From positions 1-64,000 of the forward strand of contig JACEEZ010003837.1 in the NCBI GenBank assembly GCA_016584305.1: 64,000 nucleotides of DNA. Reading direction: 5' to 3'. This document shows, in pieces, positions 32,371 through 43,997 of the stretch; position 1 is the stretch's first letter, and each line of letters starts with the position of its first letter. Below the pieces are notes generated by a model. The model had not been told where the DNA came from. It saw nothing but the letters and a program-made list of their open reading frames with translations, and did not search any database. Origin of the DNA: Chionoecetes opilio (lineage: Eukaryota; Arthropoda; Malacostraca; Decapoda; Majidae). A program made the translations under genes and the position numbers.

Positions 32371-35300
32371 CTATGCTCGTATTGTCCCGTCTCCAAATCT
32401 ACTATTATCCAGCTTGCCTTTGAAGTCCTGAATACTTCTTGCATTAATCACTTTTGCATCAAGGTTGTTCTAGGCTTCTATGCTTCTATACGGGAAGCTG
32501 TATTTTTTTATGTCCCTCTTGTATGTTGTCCTTTTCAATTTCTTCTCATGACCTCTTGCACTTCTATCGTCCCACACAAACAGATCTTCTCTGTCAATTT
32601 TTTCCAGACCCACTGATGCTCTATACACTGCTATAAAATCTCCCCTTTCTCTTCTTTTCTCAAGAGTTGGGAGTTTTAGTCTTGAAAGTCGTTCCTCATA
32701 TGGTAAATCTCTCAGGCTTGGAGCCATTTTTGTGGCTGCTCTTTGTATTCTCTCAATCTTCCTTATATCCTTCTTTTTATGTGGTGACCAAATCACTGCC
32801 GCATATTCCAACCTTGGTCGAATCAAAGATGTTATCAATTTCTTAATCATCTCTTCATCCAGATATTTGAATGCCATTCTTATATTCCTCAGCAACTGAT
32901 ATGTATCTCCTGTGATCTTGTTTATATGCTTCTCAGGTGACAAATTGTCCGTAATCCATACTCCCAGATCTTTTTCGACCTTTGTTTTGATTATCCATTC
33001 ATTTCCCATCAAATACTTTCCTCTCTGTCTCTTTTTGCTAATGCCCATTTCCATCACTTTACACTTTTTAGCATTAAACTCCATTTCCCATAGTTGACTC
33101 CATCTGAAAATCTTATCTAGATCCTTTTGTAAATCCTCACAGTCCTCTTTACTTTCTACTTTTCTTAGTAATTTAGCATCATCAGCGAATAAACTCATAT
33201 AACTGTTCACTCCCTCTGTCATATCATTTACATAGACCAAGAACATCACTGGGGCCAATACTGATCCTTGAGGAACTCCACTTATCACACTGCACCATTC
33301 TGACTTCTGATCTTTTATTACTGTTCTCATCTCTTTGTTGCTCAAAAAGTCTTCCATCCACTTCAGCAAACCACCCTTCAATCCTCCTACATGTTCTAGC
33401 TTCCAGAGCAGTCTCTTGTGAGGTACATTGTCAAATGCCTTCTTTAGGTCCAAGTATATGCAATCGACCCACCCCTCTCTTTCCTGTGTCACATCGATCA
33501 CTCGAGTAAAAGCTTAATAAATTCGTTGTACATGACATTCCTTCTCTAAATCCAAACTGGCCACCTGCGAGTGTGTTTGTCTCTTCCAAATATTTCAACC
33601 ATCTGTCCTTCACAATTTTTTTCACACATTTTTGCCACTACACTTGTTAATGATACTGGCCTGTAATTTAGTGGTTCTTCTTTGTCTCCTCCTTTGTGAA
33701 TTGGCACAATATTTGCTCTTTTCCAATCAAGCGGGACTCTGCTCTCCTTGAGTGAGCTCTCGATTACACTATGTAACTTTCCTGCTAGTTGGTTACTGCA
33801 CTCTTTCATTATCCAGTTCGACACTCCATCTGGACCCGGGGCTTTTCTCACATCTTGACTTTCCATTAGCCTTTTTACTTCTATTACGTCTACTTTTATG
33901 TCTTCCATTATATTTTCTTTTGCTATTATAGTTTTCGTTTTAAATTCACTTTCTCTTGTATATACAGTCTGTAAGCACTTATTCATCACCTCAGCCTGTT
34001 GTATTGCATCTTCATACACTATGCCTTCTACCTTCAGCTTATCTATTCCTTCCTTGTTTTTAATTTTTCCATTTATATATCTATAGAAAAGTTTTGGTTT
34101 GTTCTTACATTTTTCTATTATATTTCTCTCAGTTACTTTCTTCTTCTCTTCAGATTCTTACATATTCATTTCTAGTTGTTTTGTACTTCTCCCAAAGGTT
34201 GATACCTCCTTTTTTCCTCAAACTATTCCATGTTTTTTCTCTTTCTAGTCTTGCTAATTCACATTTTCTGTTAAACCATTCATTCTTTTTCTTTTCTCTG
34301 ATAACTATCCTTGGAACATAACGATTTATTCCTTCGGTGTAAATTCAGATGAACTCATCCCATTTTTTCTGGGTACTCGTTGCTGCATGGAAATGACTCC
34401 AGTCTGTCTCTCCGAAAAATGTTCTTAATCCGTCAAAGTCTGCTTTTCCATAATTGTATCTTCCTTTCTTGTGTTCTTCTCTTCTCCCCTCTTTTTTGCT
34501 ATAATTTATTTCAAATTCAATAAGTACATGGTCACTCTTTCCAAGTGGGCACTGATAATTTACTTTACTAATTACTTTTAGTTCTTTCGTCAATAGTAGG
34601 TCTAGTCTTGATGGTTCTTCGCTACCTGGGAATCTTGTGTTCTCTTTAATCCACTGAGTCATGATGTTATTCATTACCAAATCCAACAATGTACCACCCC
34701 ATGAGTCTCCTCCTCCTTCAGTATACCATTCTTCCCAGCAAACTTCTTTGCAGTTAAAATCTCCCATCATAATTATGTTCTCACAATTTTCCATCGTATT
34801 CTTTAAACATTTACTTGTGTCTCTTATCATGTCTGCATATTCTCTCCCCCAGGAATTTGTCTTAGGTGGAACGTATACGAGTACTAAGTCTCTTATTCTT
34901 CCTTTTTTCATCACCAACTCTACCTTCAACACCTCTGCCATACCTTCTCCTTTTTCCACATTCCCTACTACCACATCTTTCCTTGTTAACACCATTACAC
35001 CACCTCCCTTTTTCTGATTTCTGTTTCACCTCCATACTCCATACTCCATATATTGACCCTCTCCAACTGGCACATCCTCAGAATCACTCAGCTTCGTTTC
35101 TACTAAACCCAATATGTCTGGTTCCTTGGCTCTTAGTTTTTTGCCTGTAGGCAGTGGTGACCCAGGGCTCGGATGGTAGGCTCTGGAGGTTCACTTGAGG
35201 GTTCTGATGGTTGGTCCTCGCCCGTTGGTGGCGCAGGCAGGATTCTTATAGTGACGCCTGTGAGGCTCATGCCGCCCCCCTGTGTCCTCCGATGCACTCG

Positions 35301-36480
35301 CAATCGAAGGTAGAGTTGATAGGCAGGGCATGTGGGTGTTCTTAGGCCACTCGACGGTGCAGAAAGGTATTGGGTTTCTTCGGGGATCGAACTCAGGTCA
35401 CCGAGAACGCCAGTCGGAGACTCTAACCGCTCCGCTACTGCCTCCCCTGAACTCCCCTAACCGCTCCCGCCTCCCGCCTCCCCTCCGAAGGTAATCGTTT
35501 ACTTCTGTTAATGTTGACACTAGCCCATTTATATTTGTATACGATACCCGCCATCCTTTTTCATTTTCCTTTGAACTGTCTTCTCTTACTCTTTCTCTTT
35601 TAGATACCACTTCTTCAGTTTTTGGTCTAAAACTCTCCAATAGAATTTCTGTTTTTCCTCTTCCGTTCTCAATTCGTTTTTTTTCTTTGACTTCTTTAAA
35701 CAGTACATTCAATCTAGCTCTTTCTTCCTCATTCATATCTTTTATTATCCATATTTTCTTATATTCTTCTGTCTTTGCCAGTTTCCATGCCTTAGACAAT
35801 ATATCTTGTGCTGTATTTTGTGACCTAAACTTAACTTTTAAGGGGCGGGCCCCTCCCTCCTCATATTTCCCTAACCTATGTATCTCTTCTATTTCTTCTT
35901 CTATCTCCGTATTTTCTTCTACTTTAAATATTTCTTTTGACACTTTCTTTTCTTCCTCTTCTCTTATGTTTTTCTTGGGCAGCACTTTTTCTTTGAGACT
36001 AAAAATGATGACACTTTTTGTCCACCGTATCTCTAACTAAATTTTCCTTTTGTTTGATTACTTTTACTACTGTTTTGGTCAGATTTTTCTTTTCATTTTC
36101 TTGATCTTCTATTATCAGACATAAACTTTCATGGTCTTTTTCTTTTTCTATCTTCCATGTCTTTCTTTCATCTTTCATCTCCTCTTGTGTCATTTTCCAT
36201 TTCTTATGTACTGCATTAATTTCTGCATGCATTTTCACTACCTTTTCGTCGTCTTGTTTACCATTTAATTCATCCACTCTATTTTTTTAAATAGTATTAT
36301 CTTTTACCAGTACGAACACTTTCTAATCCATCTTATCTAATTTATCCATTAATTCGTGTACCACACTTTCTAGCATTAAAACTCTTCTCTGGTTCGTTTT
36401 CAGCTCTAATGTGTCTTTCTTTGGTATCAAAACCGTTGAAAGGTGTCTTGGCGGGATCTTCCATCTTTGTTTACTTATTT
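32371..36480 (-). pseudogene. LINE (Jockey/CR1-like) with ORF1, endonuclease and RT
   Basis: Read on the minus strand. A coiled-coil, Lys/Glu-rich ORF1-type segment (about 36280-35500) leads to WRVSYTNINGLVSTL at the start of the endonuclease. An APE endonuclease follows (MGDFNC near 34760 and SDHVLIEFE near 34520), then a linker and a reverse transcriptase ([36 protein letters not shown] near 33190, LGVWITDNLSPEKHINKI). It ends at a TAG at 32371 after NARSIQDFKGKLDNSRFG. Several frameshifts, a Trp-to-stop change near 32482 and a SINE A at 35140-35480 break it. The 3' end shows CTAGTTGTAACATACAGG in plus orientation; similar 3' tails occur at 36680 and 47690. It is inserted in Tigger U. Confidence 0.85.
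35140..35480 (-). mobile_element. SINE A copy inside the LINE endonuclease
   Basis: Tail from TAGGCAGTGACC, body with GTGACGCCTGTGAGG, B box near 35384 (plus-strand GGATCGAACTCAGG), and an A box near 35425 followed by a repeated CCGCCTCCC run. LINE coding resumes on both sides (NINGLVSTLTEVNDYLR upstream; KEPDILGLVETKLSDSE downstream). Confidence 0.8.
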
Positions 36481-36659
36481 TCACTTCCTATTTTTTTCAC
36501 TTTTTAGGCGAATCATATGAGACTATTTAACTGCATAGCTCTCACCTGTAAGTACTCAAGGTCTTTTTGGGTCCTCTGCATCCTTGTTTGGGCACAACAG
36601 CCAGTCACAATAGCCAGTTGTGTTAGGAGCCTTCTTGAGTGCGTCTGTTACACACAGCT

Positions 36660-36765
36660 GACAGCTGTGTGTGTGTGTGTGTATTTACTTAGTTGTATTT
36701 ATCTAGTTGTAACATACAGGAAAAGAGCTATGCTCGTGTGTATGTTTGTGTGAACATTGATTAAA
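36660..36765 (-). repeat. LINE 3' tail fragment
   Basis: (GT)n followed by TATCTAGTTGTAACATACAG and AGAGCTATGCTCGTG, matching the LINE 3' end at 32330-32385. Confidence 0.7.
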
Positions 36766-37099
36766 AGAAAAAGTGAGTGCATTATAACATAAAACGCAGA
36801 GGCAGCTGCAGCATCGTCCTCACTCACAGACATCCTGTTCCACCACCACAGACATCCACCATTTCCTGGTGTGGACGGGCCTTAATAAACCGTATAAATT
36901 TGTATATTTACTGACTACAGTAAATTTGCTCGAATTGTCCTCCGTTCGAAAATGTGGTATTAGGTCGGTATAGTGGGCTTTCAAAAGTGATAGGATTCTT
37001 ACCTAGTACATCATCGTGTAGATTTCTTCATTCTGAGTATTTATCTCCCATTTCCAATGGGGGATAAATGCGATCTGGTGATAAATACGAGGGTGTCTC

Positions 37100-37275
37100 G
37101 AATCGTCCAGACACCCTCTAAGCACAGGCGCCACTTTAAAACTCCTGCCTGCGCCACCACGGGTGAGGGCCAACCATCACAGCCCTCAAGTGAACCTCCA
37201 GAGCCTACCATCCCATCTCTGGAGGTCACTGCCTATACGCACTATAGGCCCATATGTGTAAAAAAAAAAAGAAAA
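37100..37275 (+). mobile_element. SINE A, tail half only
   Basis: Plus orientation: CACAGGCGCCACTTT, GCGCCACCACGGGTGAGGGC and the AGGTCACTGCCTA end, then an A-rich run. The tRNA-like head is absent. Confidence 0.7.
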
Positions 37276-37554
37276 AAAAAAGAAATAAATAAAAAAGGGA
37301 TGCGTGATAGCCGTGAAACGCGGTAGCTTGCTGCGCTATAGCCGATGATTGTAGTACATTTGGATATGCGCGATAGCCGTAAAGCCCGATAGCCGAATGC
37401 GCGATAGCCGAGGTTTGAGTGTACAGTAAAACCCTTATAACTCGGCACTGTATAACTCGGAATTTGATATAACTCGGCATGGCAAAGACAAAGTTTTTTT
37501 ATTTATTTATTTAGTTATTTATTTTATTTTATTATTATTATTTTCTTTTATACC

Positions 37555-37895
37555 TATGCCTATAGCGCGTGTAGCAGTGAGCTCCATGGGTGGGATGGTA
37601 GGCCCTGGAGGCTCACTTGAGGGCTGTGATGGTTGGCCCTCGCCCATGGTGGCGCAGGCAGGATTGTTATAGTGACGCCTGTGATTAGAGGCTCATGCCG
37701 CCCCCCTGTGTCCTCCCATGCATTCACAGTCGAAGGTAGAGTTAATGGACAGGGCATGTGGGTGTTCTTAGGCCACTCGACGGTGCAGAAAGATTTCAAG
37801 TGGATTTATGGGTCTCACTCGGGATCGAACTCGAGTCTTCGAGAACGCCACCCGGTGACGCTAACCACTCTGCTACCGCCTCACCTAAACTGCAT
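37555..37895 (-). mobile_element. SINE A copy inside Tigger T copy 2
   Basis: Full-length minus-strand SINE A, B box near 37828 (GGATCGAACTCG), A box near 37870. The corresponding SINE in copy 1 is at 8479-8706, so it was present before the two T copies separated. Confidence 0.85.
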
Positions 37896-38555
37896 CTCTT
37901 GGTTTTCACTCGGCATAACATGCCCTCACAACCTCTTCTGTGAACGTATAAATAGAAAGTCGGCAAAAAATAATGTATCTCGGCATATTGACGTTATAAC
38001 TGCATCTCTTCGCTTACACTCGGCATATCGTCAGCCGCATAAAGTCATATTTTTGTCCTTTTGATCTTTTCCTGCAGGCTCAGGCTCTTCAATTTCATTC
38101 CCTTCCTGCTAGAGACACCTTGCGTGATGGAGGTGACATCTTGAAATACAGTACTGTATGATGTAATCCCAAAACACGTAAAATAGGTGGCAAAGTAAAG
38201 CAAAGGTCGGGAACAAGCGTGTAGGCTGTCAGCTGAGCCATGTTTATGTCCAAGCACTGTCTTGGATACGAATTCCGTTTTTTGTCGAAATTGAAAAAGG
38301 ATTGGTTTCTGCTTCAAAAACACAACAAGCTTGGTAGGAGCCGAAATAGTAATCAATGCAAAACATTGCAAACAATATCACAAAGTAGTATAACACACAT
38401 TTCAGCAAGTGTTATTGGATTGGGATTCGTAATCCAAGACGGTGCTTGGACGACAAAAACACGGCGCAGCCTACGCACTGTTTCCCGACCTTTGTTTTAA
38501 TTTGCCACCTATTTTATGTGTTTTGGGATTACATCATACAGTACTGTATATCAAG

Positions 38556-38724
38556 ATGTCAGCTCCATCACGCAAGGGTGTCTCCAGCAGGAAGGGAATG
38601 AAATTGAAGAGCCTGAGCCTGCAGGAAAAGGTGAAAGTGCTGGCAAGGATGGATGCAGGTGCATCCGTGCGTGCTATTTGTGCTGAGTTTGATATCAAAT
38701 CCAGCACATTCTACACGTTCACTG
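38556..38724 (+). pseudogene. Tigger T transposase N-terminal exon, copy 2
   Basis: Same HTH-coding exon as at 9377-9545 (MSAPSRKGVSSRKGMKLKSL, LQEKVKVLARMDAG, STFYTF) ending at a GTAAGT donor. The inverted partner of its 5' half lies at 38070-38268. No catalytic exon follows before the right TIR. A 30-T run is at 38767-38796. Confidence 0.7.
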
Positions 38725-38762
38725 GTAAGTGTAGTTTTTATGCTTTTACAGTACTGTATTTA

Positions 38763-38798
<36 letters not shown>

Positions 38799-38946
38799 CC
38801 TATATCAGAGGAGGACATTGCATAACTCGGCACATTGAATAACTCGGCAAGGATCAGAGCCCCTATCGTGCCGAGTTATAAGGCTTTTACTGTATATGGA
38901 TTGTGTAGTATTGTATATGCACATGATGATGGAGACAATATGTATA

Positions 38947-40109
38947 CAGTCAAACCTCGATATAACGGACCTCGATGTAACGGACTTCGGATGTAACGGA
39001 CTCCATTTGCATGACAATTTATTATTATTTTTTTCTTTCTTTCATATCAGACCGCTTATCGCCGCTCGAATTGTCAACTCAACATAATTGTATTATTTTC
39101 TCATTTTACTTTGGAATGCTTGGGTTTTAAGGAGTTTTGATGTATCACATATTAAGATATATAAGGAAGGAGCCTGTGTTGCTAGTGATTTAGTGGTAGA
39201 AGGTGTGTATTGTTTAAAATAGTGACTATTAGTGTTATGGCGTGGCCGCTGCTACGACTCCCTGTCACCTCAACATCCTAAATCACCCTTATCTAAGGTG
39301 ACACGCAGTGCTACGCTGACCTAAATAGTGACACGTGTATAGAACTGCACTTCACAACCATATAATATATATAATAATGAGCATTAGTCATGAAAATAAG
39401 CAATATCTTTGGAAGCCACGGCTGAAACTGGCTCGTAGTTTGTTTACCTTTCACTAGAGCTTGAGCTTGACTAGCCAGACGGTGAGAGAAAGCATCAACA
39501 TTTTAGGGATAACCCATCACTTTACAAGAGACTTTTTCTTCCTTTTTATCTATTTTGGGGTGATTATAATGTCTCATGATGCTGCTGCTGCTGCCGCGGC
39601 CGCGCTGCCAGGCGTGGATGAGCGCCTTGAAAGTATTTTCATATCTTTACTCATATGTATGAATAATAGCAATTCAAATGTGATTATATGTCTACATTCA
39701 ACTAGAATAATGAAATTTCATAGCATACCAAGCAGTAATGAGCGAGCCTGGATACTTACTACCTCTCCTAATACCAGTCCCGAACAGTCTTGGGCGAGTG
39801 TGCCAAATCCCTGATGTAGCGCTAGTCACTGTTTACCTCCCAACATAGCTACATGGTCTGGTTGTGTTTGAGATTATTTCTCATTTATTTCACGTGTAGG
39901 AGCGGACCAAATTCAGCATGTATTAGTCACTGTTTACCTCCCAACATAGCTACACAGTCTGGTTGTGTGTGATTATTTCTCATTTATTTCACATTTTTTT
40001 TTTTATATATATTTTTGCACCCTTGGTAAAATATCCTGGCTATAACGGACAATCGGCTTTAACGGACCACTCCTCCCCCCCTTTAGTCCGTTATATCGAG
40101 GTTTGACTG
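38947..40109 (+). mobile_element. Tigger family B derivative, left of head-to-head pair
   Basis: Ends CAGTCAAACCTCGATATAAC at 38947 (preceded by TA) and complement GAGGTTTGACTG ending at 40109, where the next element starts without a gap. It contains CGTAGCAGCGGCC-type sequence near 39590 and repeated GTTTACCTCCCAACATAGC segments (39833, 39940). No transposase core. Confidence 0.8.
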
Positions 40110-40689
40110 TCAAACCTCGATATAACGGACTAAAGGGGGGAGGAGTGGTCCGTTAAAGCCGATTGTCCGTTTATAGCGAGGGTATTTTCCTAAGGGTGAA
40201 AAATATAGGTAAAACACAGGAAAATTTGTGAAATAAATTAGAAATAATCACAAACACAAGCAGACCGTGTAGCTATGTTGGGAGGTAAACAGTGACTGGT
40301 GCTAAATGCTGGATTTTGTATGCTCCTGCACGCTGTGTAATAAATGAGAATTAATCACAAACACAACCAGACCGTGTAGCTATGTTGGAAGGTAAACAGT
40401 GACTGGTGCTACATAGCAAGCTCGCCCACGACTGCACGGGAGTGGTATTAGGAGAGGTAGTAAGTCTCCAGGCTCGCTCATTACTGCTTGCTATGCTATG
40501 AAATACCATTATTCTAGGTGAATGTAGACATATAATCGCATTTTAATGGCTATTATTCATACATATGAGTAAATAGATAAAAATACAAGCAGGGCGCTCA
40601 TCCATGCCTGGCAGCGCAGCGCGGCCAAGGCAGCAGCAGTGTTGTCGTTAAGACATAATTATAAGACACAAGTTACCCATGTACACATG

Positions 40690-40920
40690 ATGACATGATC
40701 CTTTCCTATCCTTACTTGCATCAACATTGAATTTCACAGCATATTCTTTGAGTTTGTCCTTAGCCTTGCGAATATCACTCACTGTTTGCTTCTTTACACC
40801 ATACTCGACACACACCCGGGCGACAGAAACACCAGACTCCACCTTAATGAGGTCTAATTTCTCTGCAATACTTAGATTCACACGCTTCCTTTTGTCACTT
40901 CCCTTCTGTTTCGATGCCAT
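40690..40920 (-). pseudogene. Tigger B transposase N-terminal HTH fragment
   Basis: Starts MASKQKGSDKRKRVNLSIAE and continues KLDLIKVESGVSVARVCVEY then KKQTVSDIRKAKDKLKEYA: the CENP-B-type N-terminal HTH of Tigger transposases, with its nuclear-localisation-like basic start. The frame runs out after KDRKG; the second HTH and DDE domain are deleted, so this is a non-autonomous element keeping only the DNA-binding start. Confidence 0.8.
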
Positions 40921-41340
40921 AATGACTTCACTGCACTGAGCAAGTCTAAATAAGCATAGAAAACAATGGAAAACAGGCAAAAACAGCTTAAACTGAGCTT
41001 TTAAACAAGTGCTCCGACTGTCATATATGTACCACGCGCTCCGACTGGCGGACACTTGTGTAAAGGCGCCGTCACATTAGCTCCTTTTCCGTCGATCTCA
41101 GACGACGAGTCTGACGAGTTCCGACGAGCCAACCATGAACGCATCCATGCACATTTTTAGCTAGTTATGCTTGTCAACGATTGACAATATACATAAGTAA
41201 ATGTATAGCAGCGATGGCCTGCCTGGGTGTCGGAGCCATGTTTGTTTACATTCGACGTGCATATAGTGCAGAAGAACAGCTGTGTGTGTGTGACGCTGTG
41301 CAGTCTCCCGGGGTAGAAGCTTCAGCTAACACTAGAGGAG

Positions 41341-41386
41341 AGGAGGAGGAGGAGGAGGAGAGGAGAGGAGAGGAGAGGAGAGGACC
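41341..41386. repeat. (GGA)n/(GAGGA)n purine tract
   Basis: GAGGAGGAGG and AGGAGAGGAG repeats inside the Tigger B derivative. Confidence 0.9.
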
Positions 41387-41729
41387 TACGAAGCGAAACT
41401 TAAGAGAAAGAGGTCACAAGAATAAGTCAAGAAATTGTAATACGTACTAATATTCAATATTTTTACCCACGTCCCACATACACACCTTCTACAACTAAAT
41501 CACTAGCAACACAGGCTCCTACCTTATATATCTTAATATCTGATACATTAAAACTCCTTAAAACCCAAGCATTTCAAAATAAATCTAAAAAAATTTTGTC
41601 GAGTTGACGATTCCAGCGGCGATAAGTGGTCTGATATGCCATTCTTGCCCGCAAATTTGTCTCGTGAATGGAGTCCGTTAAATCCGAAGTCCGTTAAATC
41701 GAGGTCTGTTATATCGAGGTTTGACTGCA

Positions 41730-42493
41730 TAAGATACGAGCAGTTAGGTTCTACCTGGCATACTTGTAAAGCGAAATCTCGTATAACGAAACACATAACT
41801 AATGGTAAAATATAGGTTTGGTTCCAGGACCCCATCAATTAAAAAGAAAGAAAAAAAAAAAAAAAACATGTTTTTCAAGCTAAAATAAACTATAGCAAAC
41901 ACAACAAACACACAGCGTCTATATTACCCACACTGTACTACCTATTCTGTAGAAAAAGCATTCTGAAAGAGAAAATAGCACACAAAATAACACAACTGCA
42001 CATTAATTAAACATAAAATATGCATAACTAGCAAAAAAGACGTTGTACTGTATGGGACGCCGCGTGATACAAGAGAAGGTAGTGTAGCGCTCCCAAGGTT
42101 GGGGCCGCACACCTGCTAATTACCCCTAAAGGTCAGTCTGCGTCATATGCTTAATTACCCTTCAGGTCACGCCTTGCTAGGGGTGACCTGACTGCGGTCC
42201 CAAGGTTGGGGCCGAACACCTGCTAATTACTCCTATATGTCAGGCCGTGCCATATGCTTAATTACCCTTCAGGTCACGGCTTGCTAGGGGTGACCTCACT
42301 GGGTCAACCAAATCCCCCTTTGTCCAGCCTGGGAGTGGTAGGGTGCGCATTTTTAACTTGATAATTTTAATCACCCCAGTTTGGATGTCCTATCATTGGA
42401 TTTTGATCTCGTATATTAAAAATAGACCCTAATTTACACATCTCGTATCATCGGATTCTCGTATATCAAATGGTTGTATAGCGGGACCTCCCT
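41730..42493 (-). mobile_element. MITE family C, copy 2 (one end truncated)
   Basis: Inverse of 53792-54571. The right end GGGACCTCCCTG followed by TA is intact. The left end begins at AAGATACGAGCAGTTAGG, missing the first 12-14 bases of the TIR where the Tigger B pair abuts. Contains two repeats of the GTGACCTGACTGCGG region. Confidence 0.8.
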
Positions 42494-42502
42494 GTATATA
42501 TA

Positions 42503-43761
42503 CAGTACGCTCCCGAGTTTCACGCTATGCGAGTTTCGCGATCCGCGAGTATCGCGCTGATTCTTAAATTCTTACCATCCCGACTCACACATTATCTCCC
42601 CGAGTTTCGCGCTGCTTCGTAAACGTTTTTTTTTTTTTTTTTTGTATGTGTGTGTATATGTGTGTGTGTGCCTACAGCACCGTTAGGCAGTGACCTCCAG
42701 GGGTGGGATGGTAGGCCCTGGAGGCTCCCTGGAGGGCTGTATGGTTGGCCCTCGCCCGTGGTGGCGCAGGCAGTATTTTTATAGTGACGCTTGTGATTAG
42801 AGGTTCACGTCGCCCCCTGTGGCCTCCGATGCACTCAAAATCGTAGGTAGAGTTAATGGGCAGCATGTGGGTGTTCTTAGGCCACTCGACGGTGCAGAGA
42901 AAGATTTTATACCTTACGGTAATATCAAGATCAAGTATCGCTATAGAGGTAAATAGTCGTATGTACAGATAGAAGAATGGTGTTAGCAAGACGTGTGTGA
43001 TGTGTGAGACATGAGTGGATGAAACTGTGGAGCACTTGATGCTGGAATGTGAACGGTATGAGTATGCTAGAAAAAAAGATGTTGGAGGTAGTGGTAGGAG
43101 GAGTCGCAGTGGAAGAATGGCGAGAGATGAGAGACAGGAGTGTGGATAGGCAGATGGAGTACCTACCTGCTGGGGCTGTGTGCTGAGTGGAGGAGTGACA
43201 GTCGTGTGGCTGTAAGTGTAAAAGAATTCTTGGAGAATTCTTGGAGAGCACGCATATGAGAGAATGAGAGGCAGGGGGCCCCACAGTGATGAGTGATGGG
43301 GGACCCCGTATGAATGTGATGCAGAGAGAGGAATGAGGGGAAAATGAAACACCTAGTTTTGCTTCCCCCTTTTGCTTCTCTCCCAACAGAATACTATGTG
43401 TGTGGGAGAACGCCGGACCTAAGGCTTCACCGACAGCATGAGCTGGGTGACTCCCAACTCAAGCTCAAGCTCGTAGGTCATCTCCTGTCCTCTAGTTTTG
43501 GCCGACCACCCCGGGAGGCGGGTCACAAACCCCCGACTAACACCCGGTACCCATTCACTGCTGGGTGGACAGGGGCTCGGGGCATTCTCAGGGTATTTTT
43601 TTTGGGAAAAGGTGTCTTATAAGCAGTAAAATATGGTAGGTACACCTCGCACCGGACTAAATAAGCATTTTTACAGTGTTTTCAATAACCGAGTTTCGCG
43701 ATCCTCTAGTTTAGCACTATGGCTTGTGAAGAAAGCAAGCGCCAAACTCGGCAGGGTACTG
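42503..43761 (+). mobile_element. Family D element, copy 4 (well preserved)
   Basis: TIRs CAGTACGCTCCCGAGTTTC and complement GGCAGGGTACTG ending at 43761, both next to TA. It abuts MITE C on the left. Contains a SINE A remnant (42665-42905). Minus-strand open frames across 42672-43386 show no protein family. Confidence 0.8.
42665..42905 (-). mobile_element. SINE A, tRNA head truncated
   Basis: Tail and body to GGTGCAGAGAAAGATTT, without A and B boxes. Same truncation as the degenerate copy at 4665-4915, so it predates both D copies. Confidence 0.75.
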
Positions 43762-43997
43762 TATATGAATGTCAATGAATACAACACAATAGTTAATTTT
43801 CAAAGGACATTTAGATACTTTATTTATTACAATTACATCATTCAATCAGTCTCTGTATCCTTCTATATCCATGCGTACTGCAGGGGGGGGGGGGGTCTAG
43901 ATCACCCGGTCTTGCCATGGAACTGAACTGGCTTCGGAGTTGGCCCAGTGCTTGATGAGGTTCCTCTGCTTCTTTCCTTCCTTGCTGGAGGTGTTGT
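43762..43997. other. 3' flank of Harbinger transposase
   Basis: Probably the 3' untranslated part of the minus-strand Harbinger gene; includes a G run at 43883-43896. No other feature. Confidence 0.4.

Larger units (their letters stand above)
30704..37421 (-). mobile_element. Tigger element, family U, split by a LINE
   Basis: Ends CACTCAAACCTCGGCTATCG at 30704 and complement ending at 37421 (then TA). Interior: C-terminal part of a Tigger transposase on the minus strand (30960-31790), a fragment like the Sailor 5' region (31960-32265), a LINE (32290-36480) and SINE A (37100-37265). The catalytic part of its transposase is missing. Confidence 0.75.
37424..38892 (+). mobile_element. Tigger-like element, family T, copy 2
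   Basis: Ends CAGTAAAACCCTTATAACTC at 37424 and complement ending at 38892, both next to TA. Left end abuts the end of Tigger U. Contains SINE A (37555-37892), the inverted arm (about 38070-38268) and the HTH exon (38556-38724). From 37660 on it matches 8480-9694 closely, so this is the better view of the family structure. Confidence 0.85.
40110..41727 (-). mobile_element. Tigger family B derivative, right of head-to-head pair
   Basis: Begins TCAAACCTCGATATAACGG directly at the end of the previous element (the expected CAG is shared or missing) and ends GAGGTTTGACTG at 41727. The first 230 bp are the near-perfect inverse of 39890-40109. It holds a transposase N-terminal fragment at 40690-40920. 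Confidence 0.8.

Noticed and set aside
39461..39814. 117-residue frame with a poly-Ala run
   Set aside because: It lies in the Tigger B derivative; the GC-rich part recurs in the inverse arm near 40575-40640 without an open frame, so it is not conserved as protein.
42672..43386. 226- and 151-residue minus-strand frames in family D copy 4
   Set aside because: Composition of Ser/Pro/His and no motif; other family D copies lack the frame.
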